Below are positions 1-10,581 of a stretch of DNA of 64,000 nucleotides, in pieces; the stretch's first letter is position 1; the number at the start of each line of letters is the position of its first letter. Under the pieces are notes generated by a model. That model was not told the DNA's origin, made no database searches, and saw nothing but the letters and a program-made list of their open reading frames with translations. The position numbers and the translations under genes were made by a program. Source of the DNA: Citreicoccus inhibens. Lineage in GTDB: Bacteria; Myxococcota; Myxococcia; Myxococcales; Myxococcaceae. The DNA lies in assembly GCF_019039035.1 (NCBI RefSeq), contig NZ_JAHNZT010000003.1, positions 124,001 through 188,000 on the forward strand, in the 5' to 3' direction.

Positions 1-1481
1 TGGAGGGCCTGCCCGGCGTGGGCTGGGGCACGGCGGAGGAGCTGCGGCAGGCGTTCCTCCGGCTGCGCGCCGCGGGGAAGAAGGTCGTGGCGGTGTTGCT
101 GTCCGCGGACGACAAGGCGTACCTGGCCGCGTCCTCGGCGGATGGGGTGTACGCGCTGACCGAGGCGTCGCTGCCCATCAACGGGCTGGCCGTGTCCATG
201 ATTTCGCTGGGCGGCACGATGGAGAAGCTGGGCGTCACCTGGGACGTGGCGCGCGTGGGCGAGTTCAAGACCGCGCCCGAGCAGTTCACCCGCACGGACC
301 TGAGCCCCGCGCAGCGAGAGACCATCAACGGCTACCTGGACACGCAGGTGGCGCACTACGAGCAAGCCGTGGAGGCCGGGCGCAAGCTGTCCCCCGAGCG
401 TCAGCGCGCCGCGTGGGCCCAAGGGCTGCTGTCACCTCGGCGCGCGTTGGCCGCGGGCCTGCTGGACGGCGTCATCTCCGCCACGGAGCTGGACGCGCGC
501 GTGGCCGAGTGGGTCCCCGGCGCGAGTTTCGATCCGACCTACTCCCCGCGCGACGAGCGAGAGAACCGCTGGGGCCACCGCCGCCGCATCGCCATCGTCC
601 CGGTGATGGGCGACATCACGGGGGGCAGCAGCCGCGAGGATCCGTTCGGACTGGCGCGCATCGCGGGCGCGGAGACGGTGCTGCGCGGGCTGCAGGACGC
701 GCAGGATGACCCGTCCGTCGTCGCCATCGTCGTGCGCGTGGACTCGCCGGGCGGTGACGTGCTCGCCTCGGACCTCATCTACCGCGCGGTGCTCGAGGCC
801 CGGAAGCACAAGCCCGTCATCGCCTCCATGGGCGACGTGGCCGGCTCGGGCGGCTACTACGCCGCGGTGGGCGCCGACGAAATCCTCGCCGAGCCCACCA
901 CGCTCACCGGCAGCATCGGCGTCTACTACATCAAGCCCGCGCTCCAGGGGCTGGGCGCCAAGCTGGGCGTGAACGAGGAGACCGTGGTGCGCGGCCCCAT
1001 GGCGGACCTGCTCGGCACGTGGCGGCCGTGGACTCCCGACGAGCAGGCCGCGGTGCAACGGTGGGTGGAGGACTCCTACGACGTGTTCATCACCGAGGTC
1101 GCGGCCCGTCGGAAGCTGGACAAGGCGCGGGTGGACGCGGTCGCGCGCGGGCGCGTCTGGAGCGGCCAGGACGCGTTGGCCCGAGGACTCGTGGATGGCA
1201 TGGGCGGCCTCTTCGATGCCGAGGCCGCGGCGCGCAAGCGGGCGGGCGTGAAGGAGTCAGAGGAGTTGGACGTGGTGGTGATGGGCGGCGCCAAGGGGCT
1301 CCTGTCCCGATTGGACGGAGAGCCGGGCGTGCACATGCTGGCGGGCCTGCTGCTCCCCCGCCCGCCCCCGGGTCCCCCGGAGGCCTTGTCCGCGCTCGCC
1401 CGCGAGCTGGGGTTGGACTCTCCCGAGGTGCTGCGCGGGGGCCTCAAGGCCATGGTCCCCTTCACGCTCACCTTGCACTGA
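1..1481 (+). CDS. sppA: Signal peptide peptidase SppA, 67K type (5' end outside window)
   Basis: Membrane-anchored serine protease that degrades released signal peptides. The frame is open from the first base (codons begin at base 3), so the N-terminal membrane anchor lies outside the window and GTG at 18 is only an internal codon. Counting from that GTG, the general-base lysine sits in GEFKTAPEQF (Lys84) and the nucleophile serine in GDVAGSGGYYAA (Ser277). They are about 190 residues apart, as expected for the two-lobed E. coli-type enzyme rather than the short SppA 36K form. The segment DSPGGDVLASDLI and the following TGSIGVYY are also family hallmarks. The C-terminus is Pro-rich. Rho follows on the same strand after a 240-base gap, so a shared transcript is not evident. 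Confidence 0.93.
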   Translation, partial: EGLPGVGWGTAEELRQAFLRLRAAGKKVVAVLLSADDKAYLAASSADGVYALTEASLPINGLAVSMISLGGTMEKLGVTWDVARVGEFKTAPEQFTRTDLSPAQRETINGYLDTQVAHYEQAVEAGRKLSPERQRAAWAQGLLSPRRALAAGLLDGVISATELDARVAEWVPGASFDPTYSPRDERENRWGHRRRIAIVPVMGDITGGSSREDPFGLARIAGAETVLRGLQDAQDDPSVVAIVVRVDSPGGDVLASDLIYRAVLEARKHKPVIASMGDVAGSGGYYAAVGADEILAEPTTLTGSIGVYYIKPALQGLGAKLGVNEETVVRGPMADLLGTWRPWTPDEQAAVQRWVEDSYDVFITEVAARRKLDKARVDAVARGRVWSGQDALARGLVDGMGGLFDAEAAARKRAGVKESEELDVVVMGGAKGLLSRLDGEPGVHMLAGLLLPRPPPGPPEALSALARELGLDSPEVLRGGLKAMVPFTLTLH

Positions 1482-1721
1482 AGAGGTCCGACGGCGAACA
1501 CGCACGCCGGGAACGCGAAATTCTGGGAGCCCCCGGCCCCGGCCTCTGTTAGGGTTGCGAATGCCTCCCGGCCGGCTCTCGGGCCGCCGGGGTGCTCCAG
1601 GGACGGGCGGTTCGGCCTCCTCGAAGGCCCCGCGTCCGTCACCCTGTCCCACCAACCTGCATCCTGGCGTCCCCGGCCTCCCTACGGGAGCGCCCACGCA
1701 AGACGCGCAGCGTGGAGCCTC
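1482..1721 (+). other. Gene-free rho leader region
   Basis: This 240-base stretch between sppA and rho holds no supportable ORF. It has a G+C-rich inverted repeat (CCCGGC at 1567-1572 with GCCGGG at 1586-1591) that could fold in RNA. It probably contains the rho promoter and a long 5' leader; rho is often autoregulated through its leader in other bacteria, but no specific attenuator can be assigned from the sequence. Confidence 0.35.
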
Positions 1722-3281
<1,560 letters not shown>

Positions 3282-3330
3282 CCCCTCGCGGGGGTGGTGT
3301 GGCGGGCCCGGGTGTGCGTAAGGTGGAGCC

Positions 3331-3597
3331 ATGATTCAGGGCTCGGGCCGCTGCCACTACCACCCGGACCGCGCCGGCCTCGGCGTCTGCGTGGAGTGCC
3401 GGCGGGTCATCTGCCGCGAGTGCACCACGCAGTTCGAGGGCATCAATCGCTGCGCCACCTGCCTCCAGCGTCGCCTCCAGGCGATGGAGGGGCCGGCCGC
3501 GCGCAGCGATTGGAGCGCGGGCCATGTCCTGCTGGCCTTGGTGGGCGTGGCCCTCGTCTGGGGCGGCATCTTCCTCGCCGCGCACGTGGTGAGCTGA
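3331..3597 (+). CDS. Small B-box zinc-finger protein with C-terminal membrane helix
   Basis: The 88-residue product has an N-terminal B-box type zinc-binding pattern (residues about 8-44: C-x2-H early, then CVEC, CREC and CATC pairs) and one C-terminal membrane helix (about 64-86). The zinc finger would face the cytoplasm. It lies 3 bases upstream of the DUF4129 gene, so the two are probably co-transcribed. Similar small B-box membrane proteins are common in deltaproteobacteria, but no biochemical role is established. The ATG at 3331 gives a protein that starts just before the zinc ligands. Confidence 0.8.
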   Translation: MIQGSGRCHYHPDRAGLGVCVECRRVICRECTTQFEGINRCATCLQRRLQAMEGPAARSDWSAGHVLLALVGVALVWGGIFLAAHVVS

Positions 3598-3600
3598 GCG

Positions 3601-5442
3601 ATGGCCGTCTCCGCCCTCGAGCTGCGCCCCCGAGGCGCGGTGGACCTGATGGACGCGGCGGTGCGCCTGTGCTCGCGCAACAGCGGCGTGTGGGCCCTCA
3701 CCCTCCCGGGCGGCGCCGCCGTGGTGGCCGCCCTGCTGCACCTGGTGGACGCGGTGAAGCGGGGCTTGCCGCTCGCGCTGCCGGCGCTGGGCCTCACGCT
3801 CGCGTGGTTCCTGCGGGGACTCTGCCAGGGCGCCGCCACGCACTATGTGCAGGAGCTCCTGCTGGGGAAGCAAACCGAGGTCGCGCTGGGCCCCTCGCTG
3901 CGCGCGGCGCTGGACCGCGCGCCCAGCCTCTTCATCGCGGTGGCGTACCTCGCCCTGTTCCAGGTCATCACCGTGCCCCTGACGCTGGGCATCTCGCTCA
4001 TCGTGATGTCCGCGCAGTCCGTGGGCTACGCGGTGACCATGCACGGACGTGGCAATCCGCTGCGGCTCTATTCCTTGTGCACCCAGCTGCTCGGCCCGGC
4101 CCGAGGCACGGCGGTGGGCGTGCGCTTGCTCATGACCGTGCAGCTGTTCGCCCTGCTCAACCTTCACATCGGCGCCAACTTCCTGCTGCTGCTCGGGCGT
4201 CAGCTCCTGGGCGTCGACCTCACCTTCGCCGAGCGCTTCGCCTCGCTGGACAACACGTCCTGGCTGCTGTTCCTCGCGGCCATCACCTTCGCGTTGTTCG
4301 AGCCCGTGCGCGCGACCACCGCCACCCTGTTGCTGGTGGATGGGCGCGTGCGGCAGGAAGGGTTGGATCTCCTCGCCGCCGTGCAACAGCTCCCGCCGCG
4401 GAGCGCCGCGCGCTCGCACTCGGGTGTGGCCGCGCTGGTGTTGGTGCTGGTGGGCGCGCTCTTCGTGGGCACGCCCGCGAACGCCGAGACCGCGCCGAGC
4501 GTGCGCGAGCGCCTGGAGGCCGTGGCGCGCGCCTGCGAGGCCCCCGAAGTTGCGCAGGACGCGCGGCTGGGCACGGTGGACGCGCTGCAAGCCACCGAGC
4601 GAGGGGCGCTGGAGCGACTCGCCAGCCGTGTGGAGCAGCTCGCCCAGGACGACGAGGACTGTGACACCGCGCTGAGCGTGATGGAGCAAGGTCTGGAGCA
4701 GGCCCTGGCCACCGCGAAGCTGACGCCGCACACCGATTCACGGAACGCGGCCGAGCGCGCGCGCGACATCCTGGCGAGGCCCGAGTTCCAGGTCGCGCCT
4801 GCCGACGAACCCAAGCTCGACGACCCGGCGCAGCCTCCTCCTCCCGGCTGGCTCAATCGCTTCATCGACTGGCTGAACGAGTTCTTCAAGCGCCAGAAAC
4901 CGCCCCCAGCGCCCGACATCCCCATGTCGCCGTGGGTGTCCGGAGACACCATGGCCAACGGGCTGGTGGTGGTGCTCGTCGGCGCGACGCTGTGCGTGCT
5001 GGCGTGGGTGCTGATCCGCACCCTGCGCTCGCGCACACCCCAGGATGCCGAGGGCGCGCTGGACGTCACGGCGAACGCCACCGACTCGCAGGCCGCGAAT
5101 ACGCAGAACGCGCTGTCCCGGCCGCCCGAGAGCTGGGCCCACCTCGCGGACGAGCTGGCCGCGCGCGGCGAATACCGCGAGGCGGTGCGAAGCCTCTACC
5201 TGGCGCTGCTGTCCCGGCTCCATCGCGACGGCGCCATCTTGTACGACGTGACGCTGAGCAACTGGGACTACCTGCGCACCTTCCGGGGCCGCGCGGAGTG
5301 GAAGCCCTCCTTCCGAGAGCTGACGTACCGCTTCGACTTCGCGTGGTACGGCAACACGGCCGTGGGGGCCGAGGGCTATCGCGAGTTCCGCGCGCTCACC
5401 TCCCCCTTCCTCGCGCCAGCGCCGGAGGTCTCCGGTGCGTGA
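3601..5442 (+). CDS. DUF4129 multi-pass membrane protein
   Basis: The 613-residue protein has several hydrophobic membrane segments in its first ~240 residues, then a hydrophobic stretch ending in a signal-like NAETAP near residue 300, a soluble helical part, another membrane helix around 455-480 and a C-terminal DUF4129 domain (about 505-605, containing DELAARGEYREAVRSLYLAL and FRELTYRFDFAWYG). DUF4129 proteins are typically encoded with MoxR, DUF58 and DUF4350 proteins, exactly the genes that follow. Their shared role is not settled, but an envelope- or stress-related complex assembled by the MoxR ATPase is the usual suggestion. The stop overlaps the next start by 8 bases, suggesting translational coupling. 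Confidence 0.85.
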   Translation: MAVSALELRPRGAVDLMDAAVRLCSRNSGVWALTLPGGAAVVAALLHLVDAVKRGLPLALPALGLTLAWFLRGLCQGAATHYVQELLLGKQTEVALGPSLRAALDRAPSLFIAVAYLALFQVITVPLTLGISLIVMSAQSVGYAVTMHGRGNPLRLYSLCTQLLGPARGTAVGVRLLMTVQLFALLNLHIGANFLLLLGRQLLGVDLTFAERFASLDNTSWLLFLAAITFALFEPVRATTATLLLVDGRVRQEGLDLLAAVQQLPPRSAARSHSGVAALVLVLVGALFVGTPANAETAPSVRERLEAVARACEAPEVAQDARLGTVDALQATERGALERLASRVEQLAQDDEDCDTALSVMEQGLEQALATAKLTPHTDSRNAAERARDILARPEFQVAPADEPKLDDPAQPPPPGWLNRFIDWLNEFFKRQKPPPAPDIPMSPWVSGDTMANGLVVVLVGATLCVLAWVLIRTLRSRTPQDAEGALDVTANATDSQAANTQNALSRPPESWAHLADELAARGEYREAVRSLYLALLSRLHRDGAILYDVTLSNWDYLRTFRGRAEWKPSFRELTYRFDFAWYGNTAVGAEGYREFRALTSPFLAPAPEVSGA

Positions 5443-6712
5443 CCGTTTCCCACTGCTCGTCATCGGGGCCCTGCTGCTGACGGCGGTGCTGGGCACGCTC
5501 CTGGTGCGGAGCGCCGCGCGCGCGAGCTTCGCGGATCCGTTGTCGACCTACCGCGCGGAACAGAACGGCACGCGCGCGCTGTTCCTGCTCGCGAAAGAGA
5601 GTGGCCTGCCGGTGGTCCGCCGCATGTCGGACCTGCGCCTCCTCAACGGCCCCGCGTCGCTGGTGCTGCTGTCGGTGGAGATGAACGAGGCGCACGAGCA
5701 GGACCCCGACCAGACGCAGCTCGCCGCGCAGAACGACGCGGGGCTGAGTGACGAAGAGACGCCCCATACGGGCTTCAACACGTACCGCGCCCACCCCGTG
5801 GACGCCGCGGAGCTGAAGCAGCTGCTCGCGAGCGTGGAGGCGGGTGGCACGCTCGTGTACGTGCCGTGGGGCTCACAGGAGAACGCGCTGCTCGACGCCC
5901 TCCACGTCACGCTGGACAAGGCGGACACCTCACTGCCCATGCGCACGCTGGTGCCGGCCATGCCCACGCCCTACACACGCGGCGTGGAGCGCGTGGAAGC
6001 GCGAGTGCAGGCGTATCTGCGGCTGCCGGAGGACGCCATCCCGGTGCTCGACGACGAGCGGTTGGACCGGCCCGTCGCGGCGCTCGTGCCGCATGGAGAG
6101 GGACAGGTGCTCATCCTCGGCGCGCCCGAACTGGCGATGAACCAGGCCCTCGCGCGCGCGGACAACGCGCAGTTCTGGTTGAGCACGCTCGCCGCGATGG
6201 GCTCGCGCCCCATTGAGTTCGACGAGTACCACCACGGCTTCACCAACGAGCGCTCCATCATCGACTTCGCGCGCCGGTATGGCCTGCACTTCGCCGTCGC
6301 GCAGCTCCTGCTCGGCGTGGCGCTGTGGGCCGTGTCGCTCAAGCGCTTTGGCCGGCCGCTTCCTCCCGCGGAGGCCGTGCGCGTGGGCTCCACCGATGCC
6401 CTCTTCGCCATGGGGCGGCTGTACCGCGAGGGGCGCCACCACGCCTTCGCGGCCGGGCTCATCGCCCAAGGGCTGACCCAACAGCTCGCCCTGTACGCGG
6501 GGATGCCGGCCCAGTCGCCGGCGCGCGCGGTCTCGCAGGGCCTCTCCGCGCGAGGGCGCGAGGACCTGGCCCAGGGACTCCTGGCCGTCGCGAATGCCGC
6601 CTCCTCCGCGACCACCGACACCGCCCTCCAGCACCTCGCCGCGCATGCCGCCCGCGTGCGTGAGCGCATCCACCCGGCCGGGGACTCCCGGCCCCTCACT
6701 GGTACGCCATGA
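5435..6712 (+). CDS. DUF4350 domain protein
   Basis: Starts at a GTG overlapping the DUF4129 gene by 8 bases. The 425 residues begin with a signal-anchor helix (5-24), followed by an extracytoplasmic DUF4350 domain. Its typical opening, [20 protein letters not shown], sits near residues 39-58. A second hydrophobic helix lies around 285-305 ([17 protein letters not shown]), and a cytoplasmic helical tail follows. DUF4350 proteins occur in MoxR-DUF58-DUF4129 operons. No enzymatic motif is visible. The end overlaps the MoxR start by 4 bases (ATGA). Confidence 0.85.
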   Translation: MRDRFPLLVIGALLLTAVLGTLLVRSAARASFADPLSTYRAEQNGTRALFLLAKESGLPVVRRMSDLRLLNGPASLVLLSVEMNEAHEQDPDQTQLAAQNDAGLSDEETPHTGFNTYRAHPVDAAELKQLLASVEAGGTLVYVPWGSQENALLDALHVTLDKADTSLPMRTLVPAMPTPYTRGVERVEARVQAYLRLPEDAIPVLDDERLDRPVAALVPHGEGQVLILGAPELAMNQALARADNAQFWLSTLAAMGSRPIEFDEYHHGFTNERSIIDFARRYGLHFAVAQLLLGVALWAVSLKRFGRPLPPAEAVRVGSTDALFAMGRLYREGRHHAFAAGLIAQGLTQQLALYAGMPAQSPARAVSQGLSARGREDLAQGLLAVANAASSATTDTALQHLAAHAARVRERIHPAGDSRPLTGTP

Positions 6713-7707
6713 ACGCCACCCCTCCCGTCCCCTCCTTCGTCCCGGCCGGTTCCGCCGTGCAGGCGGCCCACGCCATCCGCGAGGGCGTGCTCGCCGAGGT
6801 GCGCAAGGCCGTCGTCGGTCAGGACGAGCCGCTGGAGCTGATGCTGTGCGGCCTGCTCGCGGGCGGCCACGTGCTGTTGGAGGGCGTGCCGGGCGTGGCC
6901 AAGACGCTGATGGCCAAGGCGCTCGCGCGCAGCGTCAGCGCGGACTTCAAGCGCATCCAGTTCACGCCGGACCTGATGCCCACGGACATCCTGGGCACGA
7001 GCGTGTTCGACCTGAAGTCCCAGTCCTTCGTGCTGGTGCGCGGCCCCATCTTCACGGACCTGCTGCTGGCGGATGAAATCAACCGCGCGCCCGCCAAGAC
7101 GCAGTCCGCCCTGCTGGAGGCCATGCAGGAGCGCGGCGTGTCGCTGGAGGGCCGCCACCTGGCGCTCTCTCCCCTCTTCACCGTGTTCGCCACGCAGAAC
7201 CCGGTGGAGTCCGAGGGCACCTATCCGCTGCCCGAGGCGCAGCTCGACCGCTTCCTGCTCAAGATTGACGTGGGCTACCCCGCCCCTGACGAGGAGGACG
7301 CCATCCTCGCGTCGGTGCACCGAGGCTTCGACTCGGGCGACCTGGCGCGCGCGGGCGTGAACCCGGCGGTGACGAAGGAGGGCTTGCTCGCGGCCCGTGC
7401 GGCGCTGAGCGAGGTCAACGTGGAGGCGCCCGTCCTGGCCTACATCCGCAAGCTGGTGTCCGCGACGCGGACCTCCAGTCGGATCCGCCTGGGCGCCGGC
7501 CCGCGCGCGGGCGTGCACCTGTTGCTGGCCGCCAAGGCCCTGGCGGCGCTGCGAGGCCGAGGCTTCGTCACGCCGGACGACGTGCGCTTCCTGGCGGGCC
7601 CCGTGCTCAAGCACCGCCTGCTCCTGTCGCCGGACGCGGAGCTGGACGGCGCCACGCCCTCGGACGTGCTGCGCGAGGTGGTGCAGAGCGTGGAGGTCCC
7701 GCGGTGA
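6709..7707 (+). CDS. MoxR-family AAA+ ATPase
   Basis: Cytoplasmic chaperone-like ATPase of 332 residues. Walker A is GVPGVAKT (59-66), Walker B is LLLADEIN (118-125), and sensor 1 lies in [20 protein letters not shown]. The C-terminal lid helices are complete. MoxR ATPases are thought to remodel partner proteins bearing VWA-like domains; the downstream DUF58 protein is the expected partner. It sits between DUF4350 (4-base overlap) and DUF58 (GTGA overlap), so all are probably made from one transcript. Motifs make the family assignment firm; the substrate is unknown. Confidence 0.95.
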   Translation: MNATPPVPSFVPAGSAVQAAHAIREGVLAEVRKAVVGQDEPLELMLCGLLAGGHVLLEGVPGVAKTLMAKALARSVSADFKRIQFTPDLMPTDILGTSVFDLKSQSFVLVRGPIFTDLLLADEINRAPAKTQSALLEAMQERGVSLEGRHLALSPLFTVFATQNPVESEGTYPLPEAQLDRFLLKIDVGYPAPDEEDAILASVHRGFDSGDLARAGVNPAVTKEGLLAARAALSEVNVEAPVLAYIRKLVSATRTSSRIRLGAGPRAGVHLLLAAKALAALRGRGFVTPDDVRFLAGPVLKHRLLLSPDAELDGATPSDVLREVVQSVEVPR

Positions 7708-9011
7708 TTCCCACCGGGCGCCTGTGGGCGCTCCTCGCGCTGCTGGCGCTGCCCATGGCGGCGGCGGGCTTCTTCCCGGGGTTGGGAGGCGCGGTGCTGG
7801 CCATGGACGCGGTGGCGCTCGCGCTCGCCGCGCTCGACCTGGGGCTCGCGCGACGGGTGCGCCTGACGGTCGAGCGCGCCCTCCCGCAGCGCCTCAACGT
7901 CGGTGTGCCCAACAAGGTCGAGCTGCGCTTCGTGCTGCGCTCGGAGCGCCCGGTGGTGGCGCACGTGAAGGACGACGTCCCCGCGTCCTTCACCGCCGTT
8001 CCCGAGGACGCCCTGCTGCGCCTCGCGCCCGACAGCCAGACGCGCTGGATGTACCGGGTGACGCCCGAGCGCCGAGGCCGATTCGGCTTCGGCGACGTGC
8101 ATGTGCGCGTCGCGGGTCCCCTGGGGCTGATGCTCCACGAGCGCACCTATCCGTCCGCCCAGAGCATCTCCGTCTACCCGGACCTGCGCGGTGCCAGTCG
8201 GCTCCTCTTGTCCGGCGCGGCGCTGGACCTGGTGAACCTGGGCCTGCGGCAACTTCGCCGCGACGGGCGCGGCAGCGAGTTCGCGCGCCTGCGGGACTAC
8301 GCGCAAGGCGACAGCGTGCGCGACGTGGACTGGAAGGCCACCGCGCGCCGAGGCAAGCCCGTCACGCGGGTGATGGAGGCGGAGCGCTCGCAGACGCTGC
8401 TCATCTGCGTCGACTCGGGCCGCGCGATGGCCGCGCGGGTGGACGGGCTCACCAAGCTGGACCACGCGGTGAACGCGGCCCTGTTCCTGGCCTTCGTGGC
8501 GGTGCGCAACGGAGACCGCGTGGGACTGGCCGTCTTCGCGGACGGCGTGAAGACATACCTGCCGCCAGCGGCGGGGCGCGGGCAGTACCGGAAGATTGTC
8601 GACGCGCTCTACTCCGTCACGCCGAGCCTCACGTACGTGGACTACCTGGCGCTCTTCAAGGAGTTGAACGTCCGGCTCACGCGGCGCAGCTTGCTGTGCG
8701 TCTTCACGGACTTCCTCGACGAGGAGCAGTCCTCCACGCTCGTGGCCCCGCTGCATCGACTGGCGCGGCGCCACGTGCCGCTGTGCCTGTCGGTGAAGGA
8801 CACCGCGCTGCAGAAGCTGCTGGCCACGCCGCCGCCCAGCGCGGAGGAGGCCTTCCAGCACGCGGTCGCCTCGGAGCTGCTCGCGGACCGCGAGGTGCTC
8901 AAGGCCCGGGTGAGCCAGGGCGGCGTGCAGATGCTGGACGTCCAGCCGGACGAGCTGCATCTGGCCGCCGTGAACCGCTACCTGGACATCAAGGCCCGAG
9001 GCGTCCTGTAG
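7704..9011 (+). CDS. DUF58 domain protein (VWA-like partner of MoxR)
   Basis: The 435-residue protein starts at a GTG that overlaps the MoxR stop. Two N-terminal hydrophobic segments (about 5-45) precede an immunoglobulin-like region. The DUF58 core is marked by [20 protein letters not shown] and DWKATAR (about 195-215). The following VWA-like fold opens with [14 protein letters not shown], which is close to a metal-binding DxSxSM site but lacks a complete one. This is the last gene of the MoxR group. Its 3' end overlaps the convergent pyrophosphatase gene by 23 bases. Confidence 0.9.
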   Translation: MIPTGRLWALLALLALPMAAAGFFPGLGGAVLAMDAVALALAALDLGLARRVRLTVERALPQRLNVGVPNKVELRFVLRSERPVVAHVKDDVPASFTAVPEDALLRLAPDSQTRWMYRVTPERRGRFGFGDVHVRVAGPLGLMLHERTYPSAQSISVYPDLRGASRLLLSGAALDLVNLGLRQLRRDGRGSEFARLRDYAQGDSVRDVDWKATARRGKPVTRVMEAERSQTLLICVDSGRAMAARVDGLTKLDHAVNAALFLAFVAVRNGDRVGLAVFADGVKTYLPPAAGRGQYRKIVDALYSVTPSLTYVDYLALFKELNVRLTRRSLLCVFTDFLDEEQSSTLVAPLHRLARRHVPLCLSVKDTALQKLLATPPPSAEEAFQHAVASELLADREVLKARVSQGGVQMLDVQPDELHLAAVNRYLDIKARGVL

Positions 9012-9465
9012 CGCCCTCGGCCCGCAGCTCGGGCAGCGGCAGCCACCCCACGAAGCGCGTGTCCGTGGCGTTGCCGCGCGCCAGGTGCAGCACGCGCTTG
9101 AAGATGGCGTAGATGCGGAAGAACGCCTCCAGCCCCAGGCGCTGGACGCGGCTCATGTCCTGAGCGCTGCACACCACCTTCGGGTCTCCGCGCCCCGCAT
9201 CGATGAAGCCCAGCACCGCGACGACGCGCAGGCGCACATGGCTTCCCCGGCGCAGCCGAGCGCCCAGCACGATGGCATCCAACGGGTCGCCATCGTCCGC
9301 CACGAGGCCGGGGATGGAGCCGTAGTTGTACGGGCACGGCACGGGGGACACGAAGTCGACGGTGCCGTCGGAGCGGCGCTTCATGAACGAGAAGCGCGGG
9401 CACTCGATGACGACCTCCGGCGCAACGGGCAGCGGAGGCAGGGACAGGCGAGGCGACTCGGGCAC
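8989..9465 (-). CDS. ppa: Inorganic pyrophosphatase (class I)
   Basis: Hydrolyses pyrophosphate to phosphate in the cytoplasm, pulling biosynthetic reactions forward. The family signature DDGDPLDAIVLG, with its metal-binding aspartates, lies near residues 58-69. It is preceded by PCPYNYGSIPG and followed by RVVAVLGFIDAGRGDPKVV, as in soluble class I enzymes. At 158 residues from a GTG start it is slightly short for the family, mainly at the N-terminus. It is convergent with DUF58 and shares 23 bases at the 3' end. The C-terminal part is less conserved than the active site, so substrate range could be checked, but the assignment is good. Confidence 0.85.
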   Translation of the reverse strand: MPESPRLSLPPLPVAPEVVIECPRFSFMKRRSDGTVDFVSPVPCPYNYGSIPGLVADDGDPLDAIVLGARLRRGSHVRLRVVAVLGFIDAGRGDPKVVCSAQDMSRVQRLGLEAFFRIYAIFKRVLHLARGNATDTRFVGWLPLPELRAEGATGRLGP

Positions 9466-9515
9466 GCGGGCGGTCCTATCACGGGCTGGGCGCCCTGTCC
9501 GGACACGGCACGCCC

Positions 9516-10514
9516 TCAGCTCCGCGCGCGCTCCGCCTTCGCGCCGCGCAGCCCGTCAGACAACAGGTAGGCGTACACGCCCGCGCCCACCACCAGCGCG
9601 AAGGAGATCTTGAACGCCACCGAGAGCCTCGGCGGGTGGATCTGCGAGATGGAGCCCTCGATGCAGCCCGCCAACACGAACAACGCGAGCGTTCCGAACA
9701 GCAGCTTCACCGCGGTGATGGCCTCCTGCCGGAGCGCCTGGCGGCGAGACAGGCCCCGAGGCGCCACCATTCCCCGCGCGATGACCAACCCCGCCGCGCC
9801 CGCGATGCAGATGGCGGTGAGCTCGGGAATGCCGTGCGGGAGGATCCACGCCCAGAACCAGCCCGCCAATCCCTTGGCCGCGTACACCTGCGCGAGCGCG
9901 CCGAGGAACAGGCCGTTGACGAACAGCATCACCGCGGTGCCCAGCCCGAGCGTCACGCCGAGCGCGAAGCAGAAGAAGGCCACCTGGATGTTGTGCGTGA
10001 AGAGGAAGGACGAGAACTGGGCCTGGTCCTGCACCGTCATGCCCTCGCCCGAGGCCTCGCGGTCGGCGCGCGCGACAGGATCGAGTTCGCGGTGGTCGGC
10101 GGGAACCAGGTACTGCGCGGCGTCGGGGTCCACCAGCATGCCCACGTAGCCGAAGCCCACCCCCGCGAGCATGAGCAGCACCGCGGCCACGTACATGCGC
10201 CACTCGCGATGGAGCACGGCTGGGAAGCCTCGCGACACGAAGCTCCAGACATCCGCCCACCGCGGGCGCTGTCCCGGATACGTGAGCGCATACGCCCGGC
10301 CCACGAGGTCGTTGAGATAGGCGCTCACGTCCGCGGAGCCGCTGCGCGCGCGAACCCAGAGCAAGTCACTGGAGACGGCCCGATAGAGCCTCCCCAACGA
10401 GCGGGCGTCCTCCAGGCTCAAGCCACGCAACCCGCCGCGCTCCGACTGGTCCAGCAGGGACTCCAGCTTCTGCCAGCGCGGCCGGCGCGACTCGATGAAC
10501 TCCGCCATCTCCAT
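9516..10514 (-). CDS. SpoIIM-like (stage II sporulation protein M / DUF95) membrane protein
   Basis: A 332-residue protein with a soluble helical N-terminus (1-100) and about five membrane helices. The SpoIIM-type core includes FTHNIQVAFFCFALGVTLGL and the motif WILPHGIPELTAICIAGAAG. In Bacillus, SpoIIM acts in engulfment; in Gram-negatives this family is widespread and its role is unclear. The start MEMAEFIES at 10514 is chosen because codons further upstream read into the divergent lipoprotein gene and show no family resemblance; an alternative ATG lies at 10508. It is divergent from the TPR/peptidase gene, with 67 bases between starts. Confidence 0.85.
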   Translation of the reverse strand: MEMAEFIESRRPRWQKLESLLDQSERGGLRGLSLEDARSLGRLYRAVSSDLLWVRARSGSADVSAYLNDLVGRAYALTYPGQRPRWADVWSFVSRGFPAVLHREWRMYVAAVLLMLAGVGFGYVGMLVDPDAAQYLVPADHRELDPVARADREASGEGMTVQDQAQFSSFLFTHNIQVAFFCFALGVTLGLGTAVMLFVNGLFLGALAQVYAAKGLAGWFWAWILPHGIPELTAICIAGAAGLVIARGMVAPRGLSRRQALRQEAITAVKLLFGTLALFVLAGCIEGSISQIHPPRLSVAFKISFALVVGAGVYAYLLSDGLRGAKAERARS

Positions 10515-10581
10515 GGCGCGCGAGTCTACCGCATCCGGGTGCTCCTTCCGTCTCGCACGAACCTCGTGCGAAAACCCACGG